A stretch of 64,000 nt of DNA from the NCBI GenBank assembly GCA_006538405.1, contig BJKQ01000008.1:2418001-2482000 (forward strand). The letters are read 5' to 3'. Position numbers and translations under genes: made by a program. The notes under the pieces are model-generated. The model was given only the letters and a program-made list of their open reading frames with translations, searched no databases and was not told the DNA's origin. Shown piece after piece: positions 50,110-61,276 of this stretch. Position 1 is the first letter of the stretch; each line of letters begins with the position of its first letter. The DNA comes from Hansfordia pulvinata (Eukaryota > Ascomycota > Sordariomycetes > Xylariales).

Positions 50110-50641
50110 CGGCGCGCGGGGGGGGGGGGGGGGGGGTGTTTGAAAACGATGATGGTGACCAATTTATCCCTTAGAATCCCAGTCTCGCGAAAGAAGCTAA
50201 CTGACCGTTTTAAGATCAAAATCCCTTTGGCCTGCCAGCCTCCCTGCCTGCATTTTGGCCTGCACAACCCCCAGATTCAATATAACAGGACCACCACCAC
50301 CACCACCACTCTGCCCCCCCCTATCTGGCTCTACCTAGGGGGTACTTTTAATTCTGCATCTAATGAAATTACTTGTGAAGTTCTAGTGTGGGAGACTGGC
50401 CAGATAGCCCATCTTTTAGACTGTCTGGTAGCTCCTTCCTTAAGTACCTAATTTTCATGATTTTAAGCACTGAAAATAAATTCACCTTTAAAATGGTACT
50501 AATCAATTGAAAATAAGCACAGTCAAGGTTTTCAGATATGAAAGAGGTCAGTTAGCTTCTTTCGCGGGTATGTCTTTCCAAGGCGTTTTAAAATGGTGAA
50601 AACGATCACCATCATCGTTTTTAAACACCCCCTCCGCGCCG
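50110..50641. mobile_element. MITE-like inverted-repeat element, Tc1/mariner-type TA target
   Basis: The two ends are inverted copies of each other. From the left: CGGCGCG, a G run, TGTTTGAAAACGATGATGGTGA. From the right on the opposite strand: CGGCGCG, GAGGGGG, TGTTTAAAAACGATGATGGTGA. A second inverted block, CGCGAAAGAAGCTAACTGAC, lies further in (about 50186-50205 and the complement near 50546-50565). Each end is flanked by TA (50108-50109 and 50642-50643), the Tc1/mariner target duplication. The interior is short, AT-richer than its surroundings and has no transposase frame. It is therefore probably a non-autonomous element. Confidence is high for the inverted repeats, lower for the superfamily. 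Confidence 0.8.
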
Positions 50642-50760
50642 TATGGTACGATGAAAGGACTGCCCCTCAGCCCAGGCCTGCTCCGTTTGAGCTCAGGGCC
50701 CCACCTCGTAGCTCTACCTAAAGTTTAGGTACATGATAGGTAGGCCAGGGACTGTTGCTA

Positions 50761-50782
50761 GCGGGCGAGCGGGCGAGCGGGC
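50761..50782. repeat. 8-bp tandem repeat (GCGGGCGA)
   Basis: Nearly three copies of GCGGGCGA just right of the MITE-like element. Confidence 0.75.
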
Positions 50783-51179
50783 AGAAGCTTGGTGGGGTTT
50801 GTTAGAACCTTACCTGAACATAAGGTTCAAATGTTTACATCATATAACTGTTCAGGGATAGACTCGACTCCAAGCCTGTAAGACCCTCTCGTGATATATA
50901 GATTTTCTGGCATTCCATCGATAGCCTACCCACAACGCCGTTTTGTGAAACGATTTCGGCCCGCTCTGCTTGACCGCTAGTAATGAGAGAGCTGCTGGGG
51001 GTTGCCTTCGCCGCTTTCTGCTCTCTTACACGCAGTCCATGTTGAGAAAATGAAAATGCGCTCCAACACGGTTGCAACACAGTGGGAAGCCACTGGCAGC
51101 AATCAGCATCGCCATACGGCAAACGCAGCCTGGCTCTGTCCCGGTTCCATCAGCCAGCGAACCGATAACTGTGCCGGTC

Positions 51180-51241
51180 CAAGTAGGTGGAAGACCAATT
51201 CAAGTAGGTGGAAGACCAGTTCAAGTAGTTGAAAGACCGAG
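51180..51241. repeat. 21-bp minisatellite, 3 copies
   Basis: The unit CAAGTAGGTGGAAGACCARTT occurs twice and is followed by a third, more diverged copy. The 21-bp length keeps frame and gives a repeating heptapeptide in two frames, but no surrounding gene is supported. Confidence 0.85.
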
Positions 51242-54207
51242 ACAGGCCCAAACCTCGGCTTTCCAGATGCTGCAGAAGTTATCTGTTTTCCTCAGCACAC
51301 AAGCTGTTGTGGGGCTGGAGTCCTGAAGAATGTGATACCTCACCACCGCGTAGTGGCCCCGTCGCGAGGACAGCAGCAGATCGTCAAGCTCAAGGACCAA
51401 CGTGGCAATGCTTGCGCAGTGTCTGACACACTCGTAGCAAATACGCAAATCTGCGCCGGGGGGGTTGGTTCGGCAATTCCTCAGCGTTCGTCCAAGACGG
51501 TCTCTCTCCAGCTCAGTACTCGTATACGCAGGCCGCCCGAACATGAGGTCCGCCACCGGCACACAGAGTCAAGCAACAAAACCATGTGCCAATAAGCAGA
51601 CACAGCATGGCCAACACGAGGCAATGCTGCTCTTTTCATACGATGACAGGCAGCTTCAACCATTCTATGAGTGTAAAGCACGTCCGATGTGCAAAGTCCA
51701 AGGCCGCAGGCTAAGGCAGAGCTAGTTAGTGCCGATGCGCATTGATCGAATGCATACCCGGCGTCCCTTGATCCTCTAGGGCTGGGATACGGAACCACCC
51801 ACGTAATCGCATTATCCGGAGCACACGGGGCCGGTTGGATTCGAGTTGCAGCTTTCCATGCAGCTTGTGTGTAGGCAGAGGTGCGTCCAGTGCCGAAACA
51901 TGCTGGTGGCGACGATGTACGAGTATCTCAAGCATGTATATGTATGGAGGTAGGTAATCTGCGCAGGTGACAAGGTGACAAGGTGGCTCCTGCCTCATGT
52001 TATGTGTCAACTTTCATGTGCTCGTCGCACCTGCCTCATAATATGAGTACTGTTCCGTGCCTGCCTCGCTCAGTGCAGCGCCCAATCGCGAGGCCCAATT
52101 CACTCATTCAAACCCCTTCACCACTGTCATCACCACAACTTACCCCTCACCCCTCTGCCTCCGACCTCAAACCTCAAACCTCAGACCTCAGACCGCCGGC
52201 CAACCCGCGGCTCGATCGCCCTCGCATCTCGTCATCCCGCTCTCCAGGTTCATGGTTGACCGCGAGCTGCGGCCGTCGGCACGCCGAGAGACCAATGGCG
52301 CGCACGGGGCTGCCGCACCTCCAAAACAACACGAGACCACACCACCACTCGGGTCGACCGGTAGGGCCTCGACGTTACCTCAACGTTGCCCACGGCCCAC
52401 GGACCTGGAAAAACTCAACCTCTCACACCTCCCGCCGAGCCAAAGACCCTGTTCCCTGGTTCTGTCCCGGGCCCCGGGCCTAGTCCGACACTGCGCCGTG
52501 GCTGTGCACGTCCCCGGGTCACCACCAAGACTACAGGGTAACCTGGCGAGCCGGTCGCGGGGGTCGGCCGTGTTGAGAAACTAAGCCTTCTCCGGCCCTC
52601 AAGTCGACCAAGCCCGCCCAACTACGAGCATCTCCTTTCCTGCGCACGACCTCTTCCGCAACCGGCAGAGACTGGGCTGAAATGGCGCGGGCATCCAGGA
52701 GCACGTTGCCGTGGCCTCGAGGAAACATCCCCAGCAACACTATTCGTCCTTTGGAGACTCACGTGGGCCTCCTGTAGATCTCGTTTCTGCCTGGCTCTCC
52801 AGGTGAAGCAGTCGCTGCCACTGCGTCTCGGTCCTGTCACCAGAGAACCGCGCTTACAACGTGGGCCACGGGGCGCCAGCGATGGCACACGCAGGAACGA
52901 GAAGCGGCACGCAGACAGTCCCATAATCGCGTGGCTCGGGGAGCGCGAGGAGCAGCAGCCTGGAGCACACTACCGAGCGCGCCGGCTCCAATCGTGGGCT
53001 TGTGCCATACGTTACTCGTCCTCTCTCCTCCTTGTCCCCATTGTCCCCATTGTCTCCATTTCCCGGGCTCCTACACGGGAGCCTGCCGCTGCCGCCCACC
53101 CTCCTTCGACCTCTGGGCGCGGCACGCGCGGGTCGAGCAACAGCTCCACGGCAGCTCGATTGAAGACCCTCTGCAACGAGTCAGATGACTACTCCATTAC
53201 CCCAGAGCCCGCCCTCGGTCATGACATGGTGCACGCCATCGCGTTCGGTGTCTGGCGCGGCTATGGGTGGGGAGCTGCTTGGGCGGCCTGGACGGGGTTC
53301 TGGATCCTAGTCGACCCTTTGTCATCCTCCAACGGCTCTGCCCGAGATGGCTTTCCACGCACATCCTCGACGCTACCAGTGGCGTGGTCTATCGCGTCGC
53401 GCGTCGCGACCGGAGTGCTCCGATCAGAGGCCAGCCCTGATTTGGCTGGCATGGGACAGCAGAAGCAGCATCTCGCCATATTGCACTGGGGCGATGCTGG
53501 GATGGTCGCCGCCGACGGAGTATACTCCACACCCGAGAGGATGTCTAGATCGAGGCTCATCTCGTTGGCCTGAAAAGGACGCATCAGGTCCTACGGGTAC
53601 TCGTACAGCCCCCTTCGCCTGCCATTCAGGACCACACTCCAGGACATTGGCTCAATCCAACGCGGCCCGTGAGGAGTTCCTGGAAGGGCTTATATGGTTC
53701 CCGGAGGATGCCTCACACCCCCGATCGAGCAAGCTCTGCCCAATCAGACGTCAAGGCCACCACCCATCTCCATAGTGCGCTCAATTCCGGCCGACATGAT
53801 CTCTTTGCAAGGTCCGCAGTTCCTCAGACTGAACCGCTCGCCAGGTAAATCGCTCGTCTCTGCCCGAATGGTGCCAGGCCTGCGATCTTTGCTGGTTTCG
53901 AAACATGGTCATCTGAACATTGGCATGCCCGACTCATCTCGATACTTACACCGGTGCTCAATCTGCGGACGGCCTGGAGAACGCACTGACACCCGTATCC
54001 CACTTGCGTCATGCCCGCTGCCCGCCCAATCTCAGCTGAGCTGGCTGTTGTGGCACACGCCGAGCGGAGGGCAGAGCAGGTTTTCGCCTCTGCAGAATGC
54101 ATAGGTTGTCCGCCGCCGGGTTGCGCGGAGATTTCAGAGACGCACACCATCGACGGTCGATCGCGCTGGACCTTGGGACATGTCACTCCGGCAGAATGCG
54201 GTGCTGT

Positions 54208-54255
54208 GCGCAGCGCGGCGCGGCGCGGCGCAGTGCAGCGCAGTGCAGCGCGTGG
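54208..54255. repeat. GCGGC / GCAGT short tandem repeat
   Basis: Alternating GCGCGGC and GCAGTGCA units form an impure GC-rich tandem tract in intergenic DNA. Confidence 0.7.
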
Positions 54256-54592
54256 GCGGCCACAATGGCGCACCGGCAAGCCAGAGGCGTCTTGTCCAGC
54301 CGCGGGACAGCTCAGATGTCTAGGAATCGGGCGCCAGCGGCGCACACACACAACACGCCAGCTGCCGCAGTGACCCAAGGCTGTTTTGCTGTAACCTGGG
54401 GCCGTGCCTTGGTGGCCGGGTGTCGGAGCATCCGTCACTGCACACCGTCATGGCCATGTCTCGATCCATCCCGCTGCGCAGCGGGACCAAAACCAAATAA
54501 CCAGAGACAGGCAGCTCTGCTGTTTCCTCTTCCGGCAAAAGGCGGTCTTCACCCGCCATTCTGATTATTGAGGCCGAGTACGAGTACTTTTG

Positions 54593-54619
54593 GTCGTCGT
54601 CGTCGTCGTCGTCGTCGTC
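54593..54619. repeat. (GTC)n microsatellite
   Basis: About nine GTC units, intergenic, directly after a TACGAGTA word at 54577. Confidence 0.9.
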
Positions 54620-55981
54620 TTCGCGGGCTGGTCCTGGCCATGCCGCTTCCCAGCTCATCGCGACCTGCACAGAGCCCCTGAAGAGAATCGGGGGCTCATG
54701 AACACCAGCCACAGCTGACTTCGACCGGGCAGTCTGGAACCGTTGCTTGACCCCGTGACCGTGATGACCCCGAAGGTCTGGCTCCGTCTAGTAGCTCCGG
54801 GCCGTCCGATGGCCTTGTGTAGCTGGCATGCCTCGGCCTTTGGAAGCAGCCGACGCAAGAGCTCGGACTAGTCAGTACGCGTCCCTACGCCATGCGAGTC
54901 GAGTATTGCGCGCCCTCTTGGGTGGGACCCTACCCTCCCCCGGTCGGAATCGAGCGAGGAATGCAGCCATTTCGTCCACGCAACACCGAGAACTGCATCG
55001 CTCGTGGCGATCCCCAGGTCAATTCCGGGCTCAGCTAGCATTGGCTGCTCAGTCCGTCCCTCTCTGCAAGGCAACGCCGGGAGCTGGGCTGTATGCATGG
55101 CTGAAGGCCATCGAGCCAGATGCAATGCAGGTTACAGATGCGGCTCGGAGCTGGCGCGCGGCCGAGGGCGACGTAAACACCACCGCCGCCCACGCACGAT
55201 TTGTACGAGCACGCCCTGGTGCCAGCGCATGCGTCCGAAAGAGCACGAGGCGCTCGTTGAGCCGACCGACCGGGCATCTGGCGCGCCCCTCTCCCTGGTT
55301 CTCCGGCTTCCTTTTGCGCGTACTCGTGTGTACGTGCACGGCAGAGGCGCTGTTGCAGACAGAAGACGCCTCGCGCGTCCTCTCTCCGGCTGAGGATTTC
55401 CTGAAACTCGACTGCTCAATCCCCTGGAACGAGGGCAGGACAGGGAGCTCCCAGCCCAGTGCTGGGCGGGCGCAGAGACAGGCACGCCCCGAGGTGTGGA
55501 GTGGCCAGATCCTGGCCTCGATGGAGCCGGCCTGTCTTGGAGAGCAGCAGAGCCACAGAGCTTCGGCCTGCTCGAGAGGGATGGTGGACCCGGATGTCAT
55601 TGGGCCAAAAATAAAGATGGGCCGCGATCAAGTCATAGATCCAACAGGGGTCCAGCCCTGTATGGGTATCCATGTACGAGTAGGGTGGTCGAGTCCTTGC
55701 AGAGTCCGGATCCCTTGCGCATAATGGCTTGCATTGTGCCGCGTTGGGCAACACCCCCACGATGGTCGATATTTCTGGGCCGCGTTCGAGCCGTCTCTCA
55801 TTCTCTCTCTTACTCTGAACCCGCTCCCGAAACGGACTGGGGTTGGCGCGCACGTCCGTGGCATCATTATATCTATATTCCCGACCCGCCACCCGCCCTG
55901 ACGCAACAGTGTTGCCCTCAGCTTGCCTGCCCAGGTACGAGTACTCACAAGCCGACCCGCACACGACTCAACGGCACTCAT

Positions 55982-56005
55982 CAGCAGCAGCAGCAGCAGC
56001 AGCAG
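55982..56005. repeat. (CAG)n microsatellite
   Basis: About eight CAG units upstream of the DUF8004-like gene. Confidence 0.9.
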
Positions 56006-56246
56006 CCTGGGCACGTCCGACGCTCATCTAGCCGGCGCCCGACAACATGCCGGTTGACCCAGACTTCTCTTGATAGCCAGGCCGCCGCTACTTTCTGAAC
56101 ACCATTAGCCACCGACTTACTGGGATCACCGAGGCCTTCTACACCCACAACCCAGTCACCGTGGCCTCAGCAAGGAGTGCTCAGCCTCACTTCCCGACGG
56201 AGTATACAGATATACCAGTCGAGCTCTCTTTTTCAAGGAATCCGAC

Positions 56247-59200
56247 ATGGCGAGCTACAGGTGCCACACCCGCCGCCACACGTACGGCTCGCCTCAGACG
56301 ACAAGCAGCTTAGTGCGTCAGGAATCAGTACTATATAACGGGGTCTCGAACCGCTCAAGAGGCTGGAAAACCAGGAGGTCCGTTCAGGAATCAGTCGAGT
56401 CCTCGACCAGTGCAGCCGCGGTTAGGTGGGACGGTGCCTCGCGGTCGAGGACAATGTGGGACAACTTGCGAAGGGTAAGCGATTAGCCTCTGGGGGAAAA
56501 CTATACTCGCCATGCGCGCCGGCATACTGACCCAGCGCCAACTTCAGGACCCCGAGCTATGGTACAGAGAGGGCAACTGCCACATTCATCTCCACGGCCC
56601 AGGCCAGAGTCAGAGGGGGCCCGCATTCAGGATTCCCTTCTCGGTCCTACTGGAGATGGAGTGCTTTCCTCTGCTCCGGAAATTCGTGTCGCACCGATAC
56701 ACTGCTCTAGACGAGCCTCGTTCCCTCGAAGATACGTGGGAGGCCCGGATGCGCTCGATCGGCAACGACCAGCTAGTCGAGCTCTACATTCCGGCGCCGC
56801 CACAGTCTGACAAGACCCAGTCGTTCTCTCACCACCTCGCGACTCGGAACTTCTTTGCCTTTCTCTGCCGAAGGTCAATGGTCGGCGAGAACCTGGGAGA
56901 TGCTCTCATATCCGTGATGCACTCTTTGTACGAGTTTCGCAGCCAGGGCGCCGACAACGTCGGAGACATGCTGAGTTACCTTGACGAGGAGGGCTACCTG
57001 GGTTTCATGAATCAACCCTCACATGCGGTAGCAATTTTGCGCCTCGCCGAGGTCTTCCAGATTCGGGACCTCTACATTGACGCATTTGCACATTGCTGTG
57101 GTATGAGCGGCGCCGTGTTCTTCGGCCCCGAGTATCAGGTTCGTTTTCAAAGCCCCTCCTTGCAGGCAACAGGCAAGATACACTGCTGACCAACCTGTCC
57201 AGCTGCTGTCTTCGGTGACACGGAAGCTCATCCGCCGGGCAAGGGCAGACATGGATCTGCGCCTGGGACAGTGCGGGAGCATGCTGCAGTCATTCCTGCA
57301 AGACGAGCTCTCCGAGGCACATCTTGGGCTTTGCCCTGGCGCGCGCGCGCACCTCGAACGCTTCCGCACCCTCCTGCAGGGCGTTTATTCGACCAAGTTT
57401 GGGTACTACCCGCCCCCGTCTATCGTCTCCAAGTCGACAGTGTTCGACGTCGCCATCTACCGAGCTATGAGAACCGACTTCGAGGCGCTGTACCAGTACC
57501 TTGTAAACGAGGCCTTTGACGCATCCATGCCGAGCCCGTTCATGGCAACGGGCGGGATTTGCACTCTTCAGAGCGTGCAGTCCTTCGACGCGCGGTACAC
57601 CTACACGACATTGCCGCGACCGTTGCCACTGCTGCCTGTAATGGCCGAGGGCACTACCCGGCGCTCTTCTTGGTTTGGCCGCCAGATCAAGCCAACCGTG
57701 GCCCAGAAGTCTGCCGAGCACGTTGCCCTGCTCAAAGCCACGAACCGGGAACGAGCCAGCCTCCTGGGCAACAAGCTCGTCAAGGCCTACATGCAGTTTG
57801 AGTACGACTCGATTTACACGCCCATTAAGGCGGACAGGCAGGAGAATCTGGGCCTCGTGGATGCGCGCAAGGTCCGCTGGATCCTGATATACGCCATCTA
57901 TCAGACCCTGCGCCAGGCCACGGAGCCCCCGCCAGAGGTCAAGGACGCGGAGGGCGCCCCCTACAACCTGTGCATCTCGACCCAGAGCCTGCCTCCCTGG
58001 ACCGAGGAGCCCCTAACACCGGCCCTGGCTAAGCAGCAGGTCGACATGATGACGCGCAACCCGTCCACGACTACGTCTGAGGGCAGCTGGGTTAGCAACG
58101 CGGACAGCCCCTCGTTTGGCGCATTGCCCGAGATCAAGCCTGACATCAACTACTTCGCCCTAAACCATCGTGATGACAGCGACGTAGCCGACAACGAGCA
58201 GGGCGCCTCGACTCCACCCCGGCCCACCCGGCGCTACAGCCTGACGCGGACGCTGTCGCGCTCTTCTACCATCCGACGCTCGTGGGGGTTGTTCGGCCGG
58301 GCCAACGACTCGGAGGAGAAGCTCGTGGCGTCAGAACCGTCCGCTCGCAAGGGCAGTAGCCACCCGCAATACCACGAGATCGTCGTTCGCGGCTACGGCA
58401 ACGGCACCATGACCGCCGCCGCGTCCAACCTTCAGCAGCAGATGACAACCTCGCCCGTCGAGGAAGTGCCGTCACCCATGGTCGAGTTTAACACGCGGCC
58501 CTTCACTCCGTCGGTGTCAAGCGACTCAATCGCCTCGAATGGCAGCAGCGGCAGCCAATCGGACCAAGACCAGGGCCAGCAGGGCCAGGGCCAGGGCACA
58601 GCCGCCACATCGCCCAACTGCAGCCCGACAGACGTTAAAAACATCGTCGTCTGGCCCTCGGGCGGGGCTCGGGCTGCGATACCCGCCGCGGGCGCCAGCA
58701 TCAGTGGTCGCCCAGCCTCGGTCGCAGGGCATTCGCGTCGGAATAGCTCGAAGCGGCTGGGATCGCTGACTGGCAGCGTCAGCTTCATTAGCGAGGAGGA
58801 GAGCTGCAGCAGCAGTAGCAGCGGCAGCAACAACAGCAATACTAACGACCCTTTGCCTCAGAACCAGCCGAATTCGCCCACATTCTACCCCCGCGAACCG
58901 CTTCAATGCCCTCAGTTCCTCAAGCGCTGTCCCTGGCTATATGGGCCAACGCATCGACACCGACGCTGCCCGTGGTAGGCGCCCCCAGCACGGGAGGCAA
59001 GCGCGGGTCGATGGGAGCGCGACGCGCGACCGACGACGCTCCGGCACCCCTCAACATCCGCAAGGGCAGGCTGAGGAAGCCCGCGCCGTCACTTCTGCCC
59101 GGGTCGGCATCGTCGAAAGCTGCGGCATCCCCACCGGCTAGGCTGAGGGTCCCGCTGGTGGCGCCCGTGGCACCCAAGAGCCCAACGTCGTGGTTCGAGG

Positions 59201-59451
59201 CGCGCGAAGACGACTCCCTCGAAAGCAAGGTGATGATGAGGCTGGGCCTGCTCGGCGGCGCGGACGGGGCTTCGGGTCTGGCGGCCGCACGCCTCGGGGC
59301 CACGGCGGCGGACAATGACATCAAGCCCGAGTGGGAGCAGTTCACGGATCTGGGCGGCTTCACCGAGTTCAAGATGGGCACTCCCACACCGACGGCCACG
59401 ACTTTCGCCGCCGCCAGTGACCGAATGAGGCCCGTGTCGACCGTCTTCTGA
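56247..59451 (+). CDS. Large conserved fungal protein (DUF8004-like; frameshifted near C terminus)
   Basis: Exons are 56247-56474, 56548-57138 and 57203-59451 (donors GTAAGC and GTTCGT, branch ACTGAC, acceptors TTCAG and CCAG). The core matches a widespread uncharacterised Pezizomycotina family, DUF8004 as I recall: WDNLRR joined to DPELWYREGNCHIHLHGPGQ, then RGPAFRIPFSVLLEMECFPL, RNFFAFLCRRSMVGENLGDA, FQIRDLYIDAFAHCCGMSG, DMDLRLGQCGSMLQSFLQDE, GARAHLERFRTLLQGVYSTK and GGICTLQSVQSFDARYTYTT. The join across intron 1 gives WDNLRR-DPELW, as in relatives, which supports the short first exon. The C-terminal third is Ser/Pro/Gln-rich. The frame steps at 58886-58892 (TACCCCCGCG); one added C joins FYP to PRTASMPSVPQALSLAIWAN and extends the protein to about 1022 aa. 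No function is known. It has no signal peptide and no obvious TM segment. Confidence 0.85.
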
Positions 59452-60332
59452 GGGGGAAGCGGGCATGTTGGAGAGCAGGGGGGGGGGAGAGACAGTTGGC
59501 CCCCTCTCCCTAGTTTCTGGCTCGATTGGAGCCGCCACTCATTTCCCACGACTCGTCGCTATTTCCCTTTGTCATTTGGGGCCATCATTCTTGCACCAGC
59601 ATCAGCATTCGGCAACGGGTATTGGTTTCCTTTTCGCACGGGCTCTTCTTTTCGCCCCATAATCCCGCCTTGCCTTTGGGGACGCGGCCTTGGTTCGCTG
59701 TTTCGCCAGGTTCATACGGTGGCACGACGCATTTGCATTTCGTTGTCTTTTGCTTGCATACCTGCCTCGTCGTATGTTGATACCCCGTATATAGATCATT
59801 CGCTCGCTTCTCGTTTTTCTTATCTCAGGGCTTGGAAAGAGAGACTCCAAAGTCTCCGAAAGCAACAACGGTAACGAGGAGGACATTCAATGTCCACGGC
59901 ATAGTGAGAGGGGTCAAAAAAGTCGCAACTCTTGTTTCATTCTGGCGGGGAAGGGATTTCGCTTTTGGGGGTGCCAGGAAAAAGCCGGACTGCATTGCTG
60001 GGGATATAGGGGTTTCTGTTGATCTTAACCTTTCTTCGCCTCTCTTTGAGCTGGTGTTCTGGACAATGATGATAGCGGCTGGGTATTCCATGAGGACTGC
60101 AGTCGGTGTGTCGTTTCGAAGCCATCAACGGATTAGATAGTTAGACGGACATGGTATAAATGGGATTATATACAAATCTGTGAGCATTCGGGCGACTTGC
60201 ACCAACTGGTGAGCTTTGGTCGCGACTATGTCAGATACGCGGGTGCGTTCGGAATGGCCCGGGGTATACCCCACGCCGGCCCCCGCCGCTGCTGTCGTTC
60301 TACCCCTTTGGCCACTCTAATTGGAGCCTGCT
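59452..60332. other. Convergent 3' spacer
   Basis: This is the 3' flank of the DUF8004-like gene and of the EXPERA-like gene. It is T-rich on the plus strand and has a G run near 59479-59487. No ORF is supported. Confidence 0.55.
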
Positions 60333-61276
60333 CTACTCGGACTTGACTCCTGAGCCCGCCGAAGCCGTCGCCAGGCCCTCGATGATTTCGCCGCCCATGA
60401 CGTAAATCATGTACGTAGGGAAGACGAGCCAAGCGCCGCTGTCGCGGCCGTTAGCACAAGGACAGAACCGAAAAGAAAAAAGGGAGTAAGAAAGAGAAGA
60501 GACAGCCACTTACTTGGGGATAATCCACAGGTACACCAGGTCCAGGAGCGGGTTGTGGCCGATGTTGCTGAAGTCGGAGAAGTACTCGTTGAGCCCTAGT
60601 TGTTTGAATCCACCATCAGTATGGATGTTTGTAGCAGCAACGCGGTTTGTCACGTCGGAAACTGGCAGGGCAGCAGTGCGCAGGCTTGCCGCGCATCGGG
60701 GAGAAATGGAGGGGGGCGGCTCGGGTAGGGAAACCACAAAGAAGTCCAAGGCTTACAGTACAGAACCGTCTTGCTGAGGGTCATGACGGAGGCGCTGAAG
60801 GCGACGAGGACGGCGAGGGCGGCGGGCCGGCCGGCGAGGGCGGTGCGGGTGGCGGGGGGGCCCTTGGCGTCGGGGCCGCGGCGGAAGGCGACGGGGACGC
60901 CGCGCGAGTAGAGCAGCCACAGGTAGGCGAGGTACATGGCGGTCTCGACGACGTTGAGGGAGGCCTGGGCGGCGGTGAAGCCATTGCGGGCCTCGATGGC
61001 CTTCCAGCCGTAGACGTAGTCGACGCGGCCGTAGAGGTCGTAGGGGGCCCACAGGGGCCAGTGCAGGCTGCCGCCGGGCATGCTGAGGGGCCGCAGCAGG
61101 ACGTAGCCCGTGTCCCAGATGACGAGGGGCAGGGAGACGGCGAACCAGAACAAGGTCGCGGTGGTGGGCGCGTGGACCCACGAGTTGTTGGCCGAGGTGG
61201 TGGTGGTAGTGGTGGCGGTGGTAGCAGCGCCGCCGGCGGCGGCGGCGGAGGAGGAGGAGGCGCGCGTCGTCACCAT
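60333..61276 (-). CDS. EXPERA/emopamil-binding-like multi-pass membrane protein
   Basis: Exons are 61276-60757, 60595-60514 and 60438-60333 (donors GTAAGC and GTAAGT; acceptors ACTAG and GACAG), 235 aa. After a low-complexity Ala/Thr N terminus (residues 1-30) it has hydrophobic segments at about 39-61, 108-124, 151-172 and two in the last 60 residues. Marked stretches are DTGYVLLRPLSMPGGSLHWP, LYGRVDYVYGWKAIEARNGF, TAAQASLNVVETAMYLAYLW and, across the splice, TVLYCWLNEYFSDFSNIGHN, then LVYLWIIPNGAWLVFPTYMI. This looks like the fungal branch of the EXPERA (sterol isomerase/TMEM97-like) fold. No catalytic residue set is confirmed, so a sterol role is only an inference. Stop TAG at 60335-60333. 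Intact. Confidence 0.8.

Larger units (their letters stand above)
50644..56246. other. Gene-poor block with minisatellites
   Basis: No supported gene is present; open frames such as 52803-53573 and 54828-55724 show no family resemblance. It holds tandem repeats at 50761-50782, 51180-51241, 52166-52195, 54208-54255, 54593-54619 and 55982-56005, and palindromic words near 51515, 53596, 54577, 55674 and 55934. The stretch from about 55850 to 56246 is likely the promoter and leader of the DUF8004-like gene. Confidence 0.55.

Noticed and set aside
52803..53573. 256-aa open frame on plus strand
   Set aside because: Mixed low-complexity sequence, no motif, no intron signals and no known family.
54828..55724. 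298-aa open frame on plus strand
   Set aside because: Contains no recognisable domain and overlaps several equally long frames on the other strand.
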